From positions 5,270,001 to 5,334,000 of the forward strand of contig NZ_CP018047.1 in assembly GCF_002009175.1 (NCBI RefSeq): DNA of 64,000 nucleotides. The letters are read 5' to 3'. Below the pieces are notes generated by a model. It was given only the letters and a program-made list of their open reading frames with translations. It was not told the DNA's origin and did not search any database. The DNA is from Streptomyces niveus. Its GTDB lineage: Bacteria > Actinomycetota > Actinomycetes > Streptomycetales > Streptomycetaceae. This document shows, piece by piece, positions 44,557-54,687 of the stretch (position 1 is its first letter; every line of letters begins with the position of its first letter). The position numbers and the translations under genes were made by a program.

Positions 44557-44611
44557 TCAAAGTTACCCGGCGGTTCGCAGGGGTGTCCAGAGAGAGGGGA
44601 TGTCGGCGGCA

Positions 44612-46066
44612 TCACAGCCGCCGCAGTGCGAACCAGAGGTCCATCCGGACGTCCGCCTCGTCCAGGTCCGCGTTCAGCAGTGCCGCGCAGCGGGCGATGC
44701 GGTGGCGCACCGTGTTGCGGTGGACGGTCAGGGCCACCGCCGTGCGGTCCCAACTGCCGTGCAGTGACAGCCAGGTGCGCAGCGTCTCGGTCAGTGCGGG
44801 TGAGCCGGCGATCGGGGCCAGGCGGGCGCGGGCGTGGGCCGCGGCCTCTTCGGGAGGGACGAGCGCGGTGAGGGCGTCGGGGCCCGGCTCGCGGTGGTGT
44901 ACGAGGTCGGCGCGCGTGGCCTCCGCGTGGCGCAGCGCGCGCTCCGCCTGGGTGTCGGCCTCCGCCAGGGCGGCGGGGCCGACGGCGGCGCTCGCCCCGA
45001 GCGTCCAGCCCGGCTGGGCGGTGACCGGCCGGTCGGTGAGCACGCGGACCGTCGCGCCGTCCGTCTCCGCCAGCGCGCTGCCGAGCGCCGCCGCCAGCGC
45101 GGACCCCGCGAAGGGCGTGTCACCGCCGTGCGCGTGCACGACGGTCCAGGGCCCGGGGCCGAGCAGCGGCGCCGCCTCGCTGGGCGTGGCGCCCAGCAGC
45201 AGCCGTACTAGCGCCGCCGAGCGCCCGGCCTCCGCCGCGCCCTGGTGCGGCGCCGTGAGCAGCGACAGCAGGACGACGGCGACGCCCGTGACGGTGTGGT
45301 CCCCGGCCTCCCGGCTCCCGGCGGCGACGCCGAGGACAAGGCCCTGGCCGCCGCCCAGCGCGTACGCGGCCAGGCGCGCGCCGCCGAGCGTGTCGGTGGC
45401 GGACGTCGGCGGGGAGGCGGCGCCCGGCGGGTTCACCACGCGGGCCAGCCGGGCCAGGGCCGTACGCGATCCCGGTGCCGGGTCCCGGCCCGTGGCGTGC
45501 AACTCCGCGCCGTCCGGGGCGAACAGCACCGCCCGCCCGCCGAGCCGCACCGCGAGCTGGCGCAGCACCGCCGGGACCGGATCGGGCCGGGCGGCGGCGG
45601 CAGCCAGGCCCTGCTGGGCCTCGGTGACACGGCGCAGCTCCCGGTGGCGGGCCTCGGCCATCAGCCGCCACACCCCTCGCGCCACGGTGGTGAACGGGGT
45701 GCGTCGGGGGATCTCCAGCAGCGGCAGCCCGTGCCGGTCGCACGCCTCGACCAGGCTGCCTGGAACCGTGTCGTACACCGGCGCGACCCCGAAGCCGAGC
45801 GCCGCCGCGCCCGCCTCGACCACCCTTCCTACATAAGTGTCCGCGTGCGCGTCCGTGAGCTGCACGCCCGCCGTCAGCAGCAGCTCACCCCCGAGCAGAT
45901 ACGGGTACGGGTCGGCCATCTCCGAGGTGTGCACCCAGTGGACGGCCACCCGCTCCGCCGGTGCGTCCGGCAGCCCCGCGATCAGCCGCAGGCCGAGCGA
46001 GCCGTCCGCGAGCAGCGCGGCCAGCGAAACGGGCGGAGTGGGAGGCGGAGCAGAGGGTTCCGGCAT
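44612..46066 (-). CDS. PucR-family transcriptional regulator
   Basis: 484 residues from ATG 46066 (ATG 46081 also possible). N-terminal PucR sensory domain (VHWVHTSEMADPYPYLLGGELLLTAG), a GGDEF-like central region, and the C-terminal PucR helix-turn-helix (LRTWLSLHGSWDRTAVALTVHRNTVRHRIARC region). PucR proteins control purine and other nitrogen-compound catabolism. Divergent from a symporter-ureohydrolase-ThDP enzyme operon, which is its probable target. Confidence 0.93.
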   Translation of the reverse strand: MPEPSAPPPTPPVSLAALLADGSLGLRLIAGLPDAPAERVAVHWVHTSEMADPYPYLLGGELLLTAGVQLTDAHADTYVGRVVEAGAAALGFGVAPVYDTVPGSLVEACDRHGLPLLEIPRRTPFTTVARGVWRLMAEARHRELRRVTEAQQGLAAAAARPDPVPAVLRQLAVRLGGRAVLFAPDGAELHATGRDPAPGSRTALARLARVVNPPGAASPPTSATDTLGGARLAAYALGGGQGLVLGVAAGSREAGDHTVTGVAVVLLSLLTAPHQGAAEAGRSAALVRLLLGATPSEAAPLLGPGPWTVVHAHGGDTPFAGSALAAALGSALAETDGATVRVLTDRPVTAQPGWTLGASAAVGPAALAEADTQAERALRHAEATRADLVHHREPGPDALTALVPPEEAAAHARARLAPIAGSPALTETLRTWLSLHGSWDRTAVALTVHRNTVRHRIARCAALLNADLDEADVRMDLWFALRRL

Positions 46067-46197
46067 GGACGGTCCATCCATCGACGGCGAGAAGAATGGA
46101 TGAAACGTACACTTCAGCGTTCCTTTCCGGCCACCTACCGTCGACTCGCACAAGGCCGGACCCCCGGTACCCCCGGAGTCGATCAGGAGGAAGCCCC

Positions 46198-47715
46198 ATG
46201 GCTGTGGACTACGCGGTGATCGTCGTCTATCTCGCCGGCATGCTCGCCATGGGCTGGTGGGGCATGCGCCGCGCCAAGTCCAAAGCTGAGTTCCTCGTGG
46301 CGGGCCGCCGGCTCGGCCCCTGGATGTACTCCGGCACGATGGCCGCCATCGTCCTCGGCGGCGCCTCCACCATCGGCGGCGTCGGCCTCGGCTACCAGTA
46401 CGGGCTCTCCGGCGCCTGGATGGTCTTCACCATCGGCCTCGGACTGCTGGCCCTGTCGGTGTTCTTCTCCGCCCGCATCGCCCGCCTGAAGGTCTACACC
46501 GTCTCCGAGATGCTCGACCTTCGGTACGGAGGACGCGCCGGCATCATCTCCGGACTGGTGATGTGGGGCTACACCCTCATGCTCGCGGTCACCTCGACCA
46601 TCGCGTACGCCACCATCTTCGACGTCCTGTTCGACATGCACCGCACCGTCGCCATCATCCTGGGCGGCGCGATCGTCGTCGCGTACTCGACCCTCGGCGG
46701 CATGTGGTCGATCACGCTCACCGACATGGTGCAGTTCGTCGTCAAGACGATCGGCGTACTGCTGCTCCTGCTGCCCATCGCCGTCGTCAAGGCGGGCGGC
46801 TTCAGCGAGATGAAGGCGCAGCTTCCCACGGAGTACTTCGACCCCCTGGGCATCGGCGGCGAGACGATCTTCACGTACGTGCTGATCTACACCTTCGGCA
46901 TGCTGATCGGACAGGACATCTGGCAGCGGGTGTTCACCGCGCGCGGCGACTCCACCGCCCGCTGGGGCGGCACCGTCGCCGGTACCTACTGTCTCGTCTA
47001 CGCGATAGCCGGAGCCGTCATCGGCACCGCGGCCAAGGTCCTCTACCCGAAGCTGCCGAGCGCCGACGACGCGTTCGCCACCATCGTCAAGGACGAACTC
47101 CCGCCTGGCGTACGGGGGCTGGTGCTGGCCGCCGCCCTCGCCGCCGTCATGTCGACCTCCTCCGGCGCGCTCATCGCCTGCGCCACCGTCGCCAACAACG
47201 ACATCTGGGCGAGGCTGCGGGAGCTGTTCGGGCAGCGGGAGGGCCGGCCCGACGTGGCGGGGGAGCGGGACGAGGTACGGGACAACCGCGCCTTCATCCT
47301 GGTCATGGGCATCGCCGTCATCTGTATCGCCATTGCGCTCAACGACGTCGTCGGGGCGCTGACCGTCGCGTACAACCTGCTCGTCGGCGGCCTGCTCGTG
47401 CCCATCCTCGGCGGCCTCCTGTGGAAGCGCGGCACCGTGCAGGGCGCGCTCGCCGCGATGGTCGTGGGCGGGCTGACCGTCATCTCCCTGATGGCGGCGT
47501 ACGGCATCCTGGCCAACGAACCCATCTACTACGGGCTCCTCGCCTCGCTCGCTGTGTACCTCGTCGTCAGCCTTCTGACGAAGCCGACCGACCCGGCCGT
47601 GCTGGCCGCGTGGCGCCGCCGCCTCGCCGGCGAGGGACCCGACGGCGCGGACGGCGCCGACGCCGGAGCGGACGGGCCCCGCGAACCGTCCGTCCCCGCC
47701 ACGAGCACGGGCTGA
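46198..47715 (+). CDS. sodium:solute symporter (SSS family)
   Basis: 505 residues, AGGAGG eight bases before ATG 46198. About 13 membrane helices, starting [22 protein letters not shown] signature region [18 protein letters not shown] and sodium-site helix [16 protein letters not shown]. The C-terminal tail is acidic and disordered. First gene of an operon with a ureohydrolase; the substrate is probably a guanidino compound or polyamine relative. An inverted repeat TCGACTC/GAGTCGA (46141-46182) in the leader could fold just before the ribosome binding site. Confidence 0.93.
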   Translation: MAVDYAVIVVYLAGMLAMGWWGMRRAKSKAEFLVAGRRLGPWMYSGTMAAIVLGGASTIGGVGLGYQYGLSGAWMVFTIGLGLLALSVFFSARIARLKVYTVSEMLDLRYGGRAGIISGLVMWGYTLMLAVTSTIAYATIFDVLFDMHRTVAIILGGAIVVAYSTLGGMWSITLTDMVQFVVKTIGVLLLLLPIAVVKAGGFSEMKAQLPTEYFDPLGIGGETIFTYVLIYTFGMLIGQDIWQRVFTARGDSTARWGGTVAGTYCLVYAIAGAVIGTAAKVLYPKLPSADDAFATIVKDELPPGVRGLVLAAALAAVMSTSSGALIACATVANNDIWARLRELFGQREGRPDVAGERDEVRDNRAFILVMGIAVICIAIALNDVVGALTVAYNLLVGGLLVPILGGLLWKRGTVQGALAAMVVGGLTVISLMAAYGILANEPIYYGLLASLAVYLVVSLLTKPTDPAVLAAWRRRLAGEGPDGADGADAGADGPREPSVPATSTG

Positions 47716-47744
47716 GCACGGACCGAGCACGAGCAGAGCCCCGC

Positions 47745-47778
47745 CCACTGACAGCGCCGCCTGCGGCGCTGTCAGTGG
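47745..47778. terminator. 16-bp perfect hairpin between symporter and ureohydrolase genes
   Basis: CCACTGACAGCGCCGC (47745-47760) pairs exactly with GCGGCGCTGTCAGTGG (47763-47778) around a two-base loop, and outer GCCCC/GGGGC bases extend it. It lies inside the presumed operon, so it may attenuate downstream expression or protect the symporter mRNA rather than end transcription fully. No U-run. Confidence 0.75.
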
Positions 47779-47827
47779 CGCGGGGCATCCTGGACACGTA
47801 CACGCACCACGAAAGGGCTCGACGAGC

Positions 47828-48850
47828 ATGAGCAGCGCAACAGGACCCGACACCCCCGGCGCCCCGGCGGCCGAGAGCCGGGAAGACGGCCCGCGCGGGC
47901 CCGTCGACTCCTCCCGCGTGCCCCGGTTCGCGGGGCCCGCCACCTTCGCCCGCCTGCCCAGGCTGGACGAGGTCGGGACCACCGATGTCGCCGACATCGT
48001 CGTTGTTGGAGTGCCGTTCGACAGCGGCGTCTCCTACCGGCCCGGCGCCCGCTTCGGCGGCAACGCGATCCGCGAGGCCTCCCGCCTGCTGCGCCCGTAC
48101 AACCCCGCCCAGGAGGCGTCGCCGTTCGCGCTCGCGCAGGTCGCCGACGCCGGTGACATCGCCGCCAACCCGTTCAACATCAACGAGGCGGTCGACACGA
48201 TCGAGGCGGCGGCCGACGGCCTGCTCTCCACCGGAGCGCGCCTGATGACCCTCGGCGGCGACCACACGATCGCGCTGCCCCTGCTGCGCTCGGTCGCCAA
48301 GAGGCACGGCCCGGTCGCGCTGCTCCACTTCGACGCGCACCTGGACACCTGGGACACGTACTTCGGCGCCGAGTACACCCACGGCACCCCGTTCCGCCGC
48401 GCCGTCGAGGAAGGCATCCTCGACACGGAGGCGCTGTCGCACGTCGGCACCCGCGGCCCGCTCTACGGAAAGAAGGACCTGGACGACGACCACCGCATGG
48501 GCTTCGGCATCGTCACCTCCGCCGACGTCATGCGGCGCGGCGTCGACGAGGTCGCCGAGCAGCTCCGGCAGCGCATCGGGGACCGCCCGCTGTACATCTC
48601 GATCGACATCGACGTGCTCGACCCGGCCCACGCGCCCGGCACCGGCACGCCCGAGGCCGGCGGGCTCACCTCGCGCGAACTCCTCGAAATCCTCCGGGGC
48701 CTGGCCTCCTGCCACCTCGTCTCGGCCGACGTGGTCGAGGTCGCCCCGGCGTACGACCACGCGGAGATCACGTCCGTCGCCGCCTCCCACACGGCGTACG
48801 AGCTGACCACGATCATGTCCCGCCAGATCGCGGAGGACCGCGCCAAGTGA
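47828..48850 (+). CDS. speB: agmatinase/ureohydrolase family enzyme
   Basis: 340 residues. Binuclear manganese site of the arginase superfamily: [25 protein letters not shown] and [22 protein letters not shown]; all six ligands are present. It releases urea from a guanidino substrate: agmatine, guanidinobutyrate or guanidinopropionate cannot be told apart here, so speB is provisional. It follows a symporter and its stop overlaps the start of a ThDP enzyme (GTGA). The 40-residue N-terminal extension is low in complexity. Confidence 0.88.
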   Translation: MSSATGPDTPGAPAAESREDGPRGPVDSSRVPRFAGPATFARLPRLDEVGTTDVADIVVVGVPFDSGVSYRPGARFGGNAIREASRLLRPYNPAQEASPFALAQVADAGDIAANPFNINEAVDTIEAAADGLLSTGARLMTLGGDHTIALPLLRSVAKRHGPVALLHFDAHLDTWDTYFGAEYTHGTPFRRAVEEGILDTEALSHVGTRGPLYGKKDLDDDHRMGFGIVTSADVMRRGVDEVAEQLRQRIGDRPLYISIDIDVLDPAHAPGTGTPEAGGLTSRELLEILRGLASCHLVSADVVEVAPAYDHAEITSVAASHTAYELTTIMSRQIAEDRAK

Positions 48851-50541
48851 CCCACGACCACCACCACGAGATCCCCCGCTACACCGCCGAGCAGACGGCG
48901 CGGGCCCTCAACCCGCCCGCCGGGCGCAACGGAGGCGACCTCGTCGTCGAGACACTGCACGGCCTCGGCGCCACCACCGTCTTCGGCCTGCCCGGCCAGC
49001 ACGCCCTGGGCATGTTCGACGCCCTGCGCCGCTCCGACCTCACGTACGTCGGCCTGCGCGTGGAGAACAACGCCGGATTCGCCGCCGACGCCTACGGCCG
49101 CGTCACCGGCGAGGTCGCGCCCCTGCTGCTGTCCACCGGACCGGGCGCCCTGACCTCGCTCGCCGCGCTCCAGGAGGCCGCTGCGGCGTCCTCGCCCGTG
49201 CTCGCGATCTCCAGCCAGATCCCGTCGGCGGGTCTCGGCGGCGGCCGGCACGGCTACCTCCACGAACTGCGCGACCAGCAGGCGTCGTTCCGCGACATCG
49301 TCAAGTCCGTCCATGTCGTCCGGGCGCCCTCCCAGATCCCGTCCGCCGTCGCGGCTGCCTGGGAGTCCGCGCTCACCGCGCCGCACGGCCCCGTCTGGGT
49401 CGAGATCCCGCAGGACGTCCTCCTGAAGGAGACGACGCTGCCGCTCGTCACCGCCGTCGACGCCACCCCGCGCGAACTGCCGCCGCGCCCGGAGCTGATC
49501 GCCGTGGCGGCCCACGCCCTCTCCCACGCGGAGCGCCCCGTGATCATCGCGGGCGGCGGGGTCGTACGGGCGGACGCCGCCGGGAAGCTGCGGGCCCTCG
49601 CCGAGAAGCTGGCCGCCCCCGTCGTCACCACCTTCGGCGGCAAGGGCGCGTTCCCCTGGGAGCATCCCCTGTCTCTCCAGTCCTGGCTGGAGGACCGGCA
49701 CACCACCGACTTCCTGGAGGACGCCGACGTGGTGCTGGTCGTCGGCTCCGGGCTCGGCGAACTGTCCTCCAACTACTACACCTTCCGCCCGCGCGGCCGG
49801 GTGATCCAGATCGAGGCCGACCTCGGCAAGCTGGAGTCCAACCTCCCGGCGCTCGGCATCCACGCCGACGCGCGGGTGGCCCTGTCCGCGCTCCTGGAAT
49901 CGGTGACGGCACGCACCGACCCGGCGGCCGGCGAGTCCGCGCGGGACGCGGTCCGTACGGTGCTGGCGAAGGTACGGAGCCGGATCGACGCCCAGGACCT
50001 GGCACTGGAGCAGCGGGTGCTCGCCTCCGTACGAGAGGCGCTGCCCGCCACCTCCCCCAGCTTCTGGGACATGACGATCCTCGCCTACTGGGCCTGGTCC
50101 GCCTGGCCCGGCCCGATGCACTCCGGCCAGGGCGCCGGCGGTCTCGGCTACGGCTTCCCGGCGGCCCTCGGCGCGGCGGCGGCCGACGTCACCAAACCCG
50201 TCCTCGCGGTCTCGGGCGACGGCGGAGCCATGTACTCGATCGCCGAGCTGGCCACGGCCCGGCAGTACGACCTCCCCGTCACCTGGCTGATCGTCGACGA
50301 CGGCGGCTACGGCATCCTGCGCGAGTACATGACGGACGCCTTCGGCGAGACCACCGGCACCGAGCTGGCCCGCCCGGACTTCGTCGCACTGGCCGAGTCC
50401 TTCGGGGTGCCCGCGGTCCGTACGAGCCCCGAGGCGCTGCGGGAGGACCTCTCCAAGGCGCTGGCGGCCCCCGGCCCCTCCGTGGTGGTGCTCCCCGCCC
50501 TCCTGAAGCTGTTCGCCCCGACCCACCTGCCCACGCGGTAG
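48847..50541 (+). CDS. thiamine-diphosphate-dependent enzyme (acetolactate synthase-like)
   Basis: 564 residues, GTG start overlapping the ureohydrolase stop. Three-domain ThDP fold: pyrimidine domain with the Glu in [19 protein letters not shown], central domain [16 protein letters not shown], and PP domain [23 protein letters not shown] with the GDG...N-like motif ending VDDGGYGIL. Members are decarboxylases, lyases or carboligases. Coupling to a ureohydrolase suggests it acts on the product of guanidino-compound breakdown, or on its 2-oxo acid precursor. The reaction is unknown. Confidence 0.85.
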   Translation: MTHDHHHEIPRYTAEQTARALNPPAGRNGGDLVVETLHGLGATTVFGLPGQHALGMFDALRRSDLTYVGLRVENNAGFAADAYGRVTGEVAPLLLSTGPGALTSLAALQEAAAASSPVLAISSQIPSAGLGGGRHGYLHELRDQQASFRDIVKSVHVVRAPSQIPSAVAAAWESALTAPHGPVWVEIPQDVLLKETTLPLVTAVDATPRELPPRPELIAVAAHALSHAERPVIIAGGGVVRADAAGKLRALAEKLAAPVVTTFGGKGAFPWEHPLSLQSWLEDRHTTDFLEDADVVLVVGSGLGELSSNYYTFRPRGRVIQIEADLGKLESNLPALGIHADARVALSALLESVTARTDPAAGESARDAVRTVLAKVRSRIDAQDLALEQRVLASVREALPATSPSFWDMTILAYWAWSAWPGPMHSGQGAGGLGYGFPAALGAAAADVTKPVLAVSGDGGAMYSIAELATARQYDLPVTWLIVDDGGYGILREYMTDAFGETTGTELARPDFVALAESFGVPAVRTSPEALREDLSKALAAPGPSVVVLPALLKLFAPTHLPTR

Positions 50542-50759
50542 CGGCCCCGCCCCGACCCCCGCCCCCGGCGCGACCCCGGCCCACCGGACCGGACCCGGTC
50601 ATCAGTCCTAGGTCTTCCGGCGAGCGCATGGGACCAGCGACGGGTATTTGTTGCGGTGGGATGAAATCCGCACGTGGGCGCGTTGATGCCATCCGGCAGG
50701 TGACCCACGGGGGACGCCCGCGTACCGGAACGACGGCAGGGCAACGGGAGGCGGCAACA

Positions 50760-53700
50760 GTGGCGGCGGAGCGGACAGACCCGGAGCGCGAGAAGCCCGG
50801 CGAGAGCACGGCGGACGAGCCGCGGACGGCGGGCTGGGCCCGCCGTCTCGTCGGCTACGCCTGGCGCTACCGGCGCAACGTGATCCTCGCCCTCGGCTCC
50901 TCCCTCGCCGGCATGGCCGTCATGGCCCTCGTCCCGCTGATCACCAAAGTCGTCATCGACGACGTCATCGGCACCGGCACCCGGTCCATCGCCGTCTGGA
51001 CCAGCCTCCTGATAGCGGCCGCCCTCGTCATCTACGTCATGACATACATCCGCCGCTACTACGGCGGACGCCTCGCCCTGGACGTCCAGCACGACCTCCG
51101 TACGGAGATGTACGGGACCATCGCCCGGCTCGACGGCCGCCGCCAGGACGAGCTGTCCACCGGACAGGTCATCGGCCGCGCCACCAGCGACCTCCAGCTC
51201 ATCCAGGGCCTGCTCTTCATGCTGCCGATGACCATCGGCAACGTCCTGCTCTTCATCATCTCCCTCGTGATCATGGCGTGGCTCTCGCTGCCCCTGACCC
51301 TTGTCGCCGTCGCCGTCGCCCCCGCCCTCTGGTACATCGCCCGCCGCAGCCGCAGCCGGCTGCATCCCGCCACCTGGTACGCCCAGTCACAGGCCGCGAC
51401 CGTCGCGGGAGTCGTCGACGGATCCGTCTCCGGTGTACGTGTCGTCAAGGGCTTCGGCCAGGAGGACCAGGAGACCGGCAAACTGCGCGCCGCCGGACGC
51501 AAACTCTTCGCCGGGCGCCTGCGCACCATCAAGCTGAACTCCCGCTACACACCCGCCCTCCAGGCCGTCCCGGCCCTCGGGCAGGTCGCGATGCTCGCGC
51601 TCGGCGGCTGGCTCGCCACCCGGGGCCAGATCACCCTCGGCACGTTCGTGGCGTTCTCCACCTATCTGGCGCAGCTCGTCGGCCCCGTCCGGATGCTCGC
51701 CATGGTCCTGACCGTCGGCCAGCAGGCCCGCGCCGGCGTCGAGCGGGTCCTCGAACTCATCGACACCGAACCGTCCATCCAGGACGGCACGAAGGACCTG
51801 CCCGCCGACGCCGAGGCGTCCGTCGAGTTCGACGACGTGACGTTCTCCTACGCCGACGGCCGTACCGTCCTCGACGGCTTCTCCCTGGAGATCCGCCCCG
51901 GCGAGACCGTCGCCGTCGTCGGCTCCTCCGGCAGCGGCAAGTCCACCGTGTCGCTGCTCCTGCCACGCTTCTACGACGTCAGCCACGGCGCCGTCCTCGT
52001 CGGCGGCCACGACGTACGCGAACTGACCCTCGACTCCCTGCGCGCCGCCATCGGGCTCGTCCCGGAGGACAGCTTCCTCTTCTCCGACACCGTCCGCGCC
52101 AACATCGCCTACGGCAAGCCCGACGCCACGGACGAGGAGATCGAACGCGCCGTCCGCGCCGCCCAGGCCGACCGCTTCATCGCCGAACTGCCCGCCGGCT
52201 ACGACACCGCCGTCGGCGAACACGGCCTGACCCTCTCCGGCGGCCAGCGCCAGCGCATCGCCCTGGCCCGCGCGATCCTCACCGACCCCCGGCTGCTGCT
52301 CCTGGACGACGCCACCTCCGCCGTCGACGCCCGCGTCGAACACGAGATCCACGAGGCGCTGCGCTCGGTCATGGCGGGCCGTACGACGCTCCTCATCGCC
52401 CACCGACGTTCCACCCTCGGCCTCGCCGACCGGATCGCGGTCCTGGACGACGGACGCCTCGCCGACATCGGCACCCACGCGGAACTCCAGGAACGCTCCG
52501 CCCTCTACCGGCGCCTGCTCACCGACCCCGACGAACTCGGCGGCGTGTCCCCCGGCCACACCCCGGCCGTCGTCGCCGCCACGGCCGCCGAGGACGACCG
52601 CACCGTCCAGCAGGAGCTGGACGCCGAGTTCGACGCCGAACGCGGCATCACCCCCGCCCTGTGGGTACGCGAGGAGACGCCCGCCGAGGAGTCGGCGGCG
52701 CCCGGTGCCACACCCGAACTCCTCGCCCAGGTCGAGGCTTTGCCGCCCGCCGACGACGTTCCGGCGATCGACGAGGCCCGCGCCGTCGGCTCCGAGTCGT
52801 CGTACGGGCTGCGCCGTCTGCTGCGCGGCTTCGGAGCGCCGCTGGCGGTCAGCCTCGCCCTCGTGGCCGTCGACGCCGGAATGGGCCTGCTGCTGCCGGT
52901 CCTCATCCGGCACGGCATCGACGAAGGCGTGGAACAGCTCGCCCTCGGCGCCGTATGGGCCGCGTCCCTCCTCGGCCTGGTCGTCGTGCTCGTCCAGTGG
53001 ACGGCCCAGATCGGCGAGACACGGATGACCGGCCGCACCGGCGAACGCGTCCTGTACTCGCTGCGACTGAAGATCTTCGCGCAGCTCCAGCGGCTCGGAC
53101 TCGACTACTACGAGCGCGAGTTGACCGGCCGCATCATGACCCGCATGACGACCGACGTGGACGCGCTGTCCACGTTCCTCCAGACCGGACTCGTCACTGC
53201 CTTCGTCTCCGTCGTCACCTTCTTCGGCATCCTCGTCGTTCTGCTCGTCATCGACGTGGAGCTGGCACTGGTCGTCTTCGCGACCCTGCCCGTGCTGATC
53301 GTCGGCACCGTCTTCTTCCGGCGCAAGAGCGTCAAGGCGTACGAGCTGGCGCGCGAGCGGATCAGCGTCGTCAACGCGGACCTCCAGGAGTCGGTGTCCG
53401 GGCTGCGTATCGTCCAGGCCTTCGGCCGTGAGAAGGACGGCGCGCGGCGGTTCGCCGACCGCAGTGACCACTACCGGCAGGCGCGGGTACGCGGCCAGTG
53501 GCTGATCTCCGTGTACTTCCCCTTCGTCCAGCTGCTGTCCTCGGTGGCCGCCGCGGCCGTGCTGATCGTCGGCGCGGGCCGGGTGGAGGCCGGGACGCTG
53601 ACGACCGGCGCGCTCGTGGCGTATCTCCTGTACATCGAGCTGTTCTTCGCGCCGGTGCAGCAGCTGTCGCAGGTCTTCGACGGCTACCAGCAGGCCACCG

Positions 53701-54665
53701 TCTCGCTGGGACGCATCCAGGAGCTGCTGCGCGAACCGACGTCCACGGCGGAGGCGGCCGCGCCGCTCGACGTGCCGTCGCTGCGCGGCGAGATCGCCTT
53801 CGAGGACGTGCACTTCGCGTACGGAAACCTGGAAGGCGGCCTGGCCGAGGGCGGCGGCGCGGGCGACCCGGACGAGGCCGTCGTCCTGGCGAAGGCCCCT
53901 GCCCAGGAGGAGACCGCCCTCATGGGCATCAACCTCCGTATCCCCGCCGGTCAGACGGTCGCCTTCGTCGGCGAGACGGGCGCGGGCAAGTCCACGCTCG
54001 TCAAGCTCGTCGCCCGCTTCTACGACCCGACGTCCGGCCGTGTCACGGCGGACGGCACCGACCTGCGCGACCTGGACATGACCGCCTACCGGCACCGGCT
54101 CGGCGTCGTGCCGCAGGAGGCGTACCTCTTCGCCGGTACGGTGCGCGACGCCATCGCCTACGGGCGGCCGGGTGCCTCCGACGCGGAGGTGGAGTCGGCG
54201 GCCCGCGCGGTCGGCGCGCACGAGATGATCGCCACGCTGGACGGCGGCTATCTGCACGAGGTCGCCGAGCGGGGCCGTAATCTCTCCGCCGGTCAGCGGC
54301 AGTTGATCGCCCTGGCCCGCGCGGAGCTGGTCGACCCGGACGTCCTGCTCCTGGACGAGGCGACCGCCGCGCTCGACCTCGCCTCCGAGGCGCTGGTCAA
54401 CCAGGCGACGGACCGGTTGTCGGGCCGGCGGACGACGCTGGTCGTCGCGCACCGGCTGACGACGGCGGCACGCGCGGACCGGGTGGTCGTGCTGGACCAC
54501 GGCCGGGTCGTGGAGGACGGTACGCACGGGGAGTTGCTGACGCTCGGCGGCTCGTACGCGCGGCTGTGGAGCAGCTTCATCGGCGAGGCGGGGCCCGCGA
54601 CAGGTCCCGGGGCCGGACCGGGGGCGGAGCCCGAGGAGGAGCGCGCCACCGTCGCGGGGGCGTGA
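50760..54665 (+). CDS. fused double ABC exporter (TMD-NBD-TMD-NBD)
   Basis: 1301 residues from GTG 50760, with GGGAGG eight bases upstream. Two full half-transporters are joined. NBD1: GSSGSGKST, LSGGQRQR, and LLLLDDATSAVD, where the catalytic Glu is Asp. NBD2: GETGAGKST, LSAGQRQL, LLLLDEATAALD (canonical). This asymmetry marks heterodimeric type IV exporters with one degenerate ATP site. NBD2 also has a 30-residue Gly/Glu insertion before its Walker A. The linker is about 110 acidic residues. Likely a drug, lipid or peptide exporter. Confidence 0.95.
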   Translation: MAAERTDPEREKPGESTADEPRTAGWARRLVGYAWRYRRNVILALGSSLAGMAVMALVPLITKVVIDDVIGTGTRSIAVWTSLLIAAALVIYVMTYIRRYYGGRLALDVQHDLRTEMYGTIARLDGRRQDELSTGQVIGRATSDLQLIQGLLFMLPMTIGNVLLFIISLVIMAWLSLPLTLVAVAVAPALWYIARRSRSRLHPATWYAQSQAATVAGVVDGSVSGVRVVKGFGQEDQETGKLRAAGRKLFAGRLRTIKLNSRYTPALQAVPALGQVAMLALGGWLATRGQITLGTFVAFSTYLAQLVGPVRMLAMVLTVGQQARAGVERVLELIDTEPSIQDGTKDLPADAEASVEFDDVTFSYADGRTVLDGFSLEIRPGETVAVVGSSGSGKSTVSLLLPRFYDVSHGAVLVGGHDVRELTLDSLRAAIGLVPEDSFLFSDTVRANIAYGKPDATDEEIERAVRAAQADRFIAELPAGYDTAVGEHGLTLSGGQRQRIALARAILTDPRLLLLDDATSAVDARVEHEIHEALRSVMAGRTTLLIAHRRSTLGLADRIAVLDDGRLADIGTHAELQERSALYRRLLTDPDELGGVSPGHTPAVVAATAAEDDRTVQQELDAEFDAERGITPALWVREETPAEESAAPGATPELLAQVEALPPADDVPAIDEARAVGSESSYGLRRLLRGFGAPLAVSLALVAVDAGMGLLLPVLIRHGIDEGVEQLALGAVWAASLLGLVVVLVQWTAQIGETRMTGRTGERVLYSLRLKIFAQLQRLGLDYYERELTGRIMTRMTTDVDALSTFLQTGLVTAFVSVVTFFGILVVLLVIDVELALVVFATLPVLIVGTVFFRRKSVKAYELARERISVVNADLQESVSGLRIVQAFGREKDGARRFADRSDHYRQARVRGQWLISVYFPFVQLLSSVAAAAVLIVGAGRVEAGTLTTGALVAYLLYIELFFAPVQQLSQVFDGYQQATVSLGRIQELLREPTSTAEAAAPLDVPSLRGEIAFEDVHFAYGNLEGGLAEGGGAGDPDEAVVLAKAPAQEETALMGINLRIPAGQTVAFVGETGAGKSTLVKLVARFYDPTSGRVTADGTDLRDLDMTAYRHRLGVVPQEAYLFAGTVRDAIAYGRPGASDAEVESAARAVGAHEMIATLDGGYLHEVAERGRNLSAGQRQLIALARAELVDPDVLLLDEATAALDLASEALVNQATDRLSGRRTTLVVAHRLTTAARADRVVVLDHGRVVEDGTHGELLTLGGSYARLWSSFIGEAGPATGPGAGPGAEPEEERATVAGA

Positions 54666-54687
54666 GGGCGGGGACCGGGGCGGGGGC

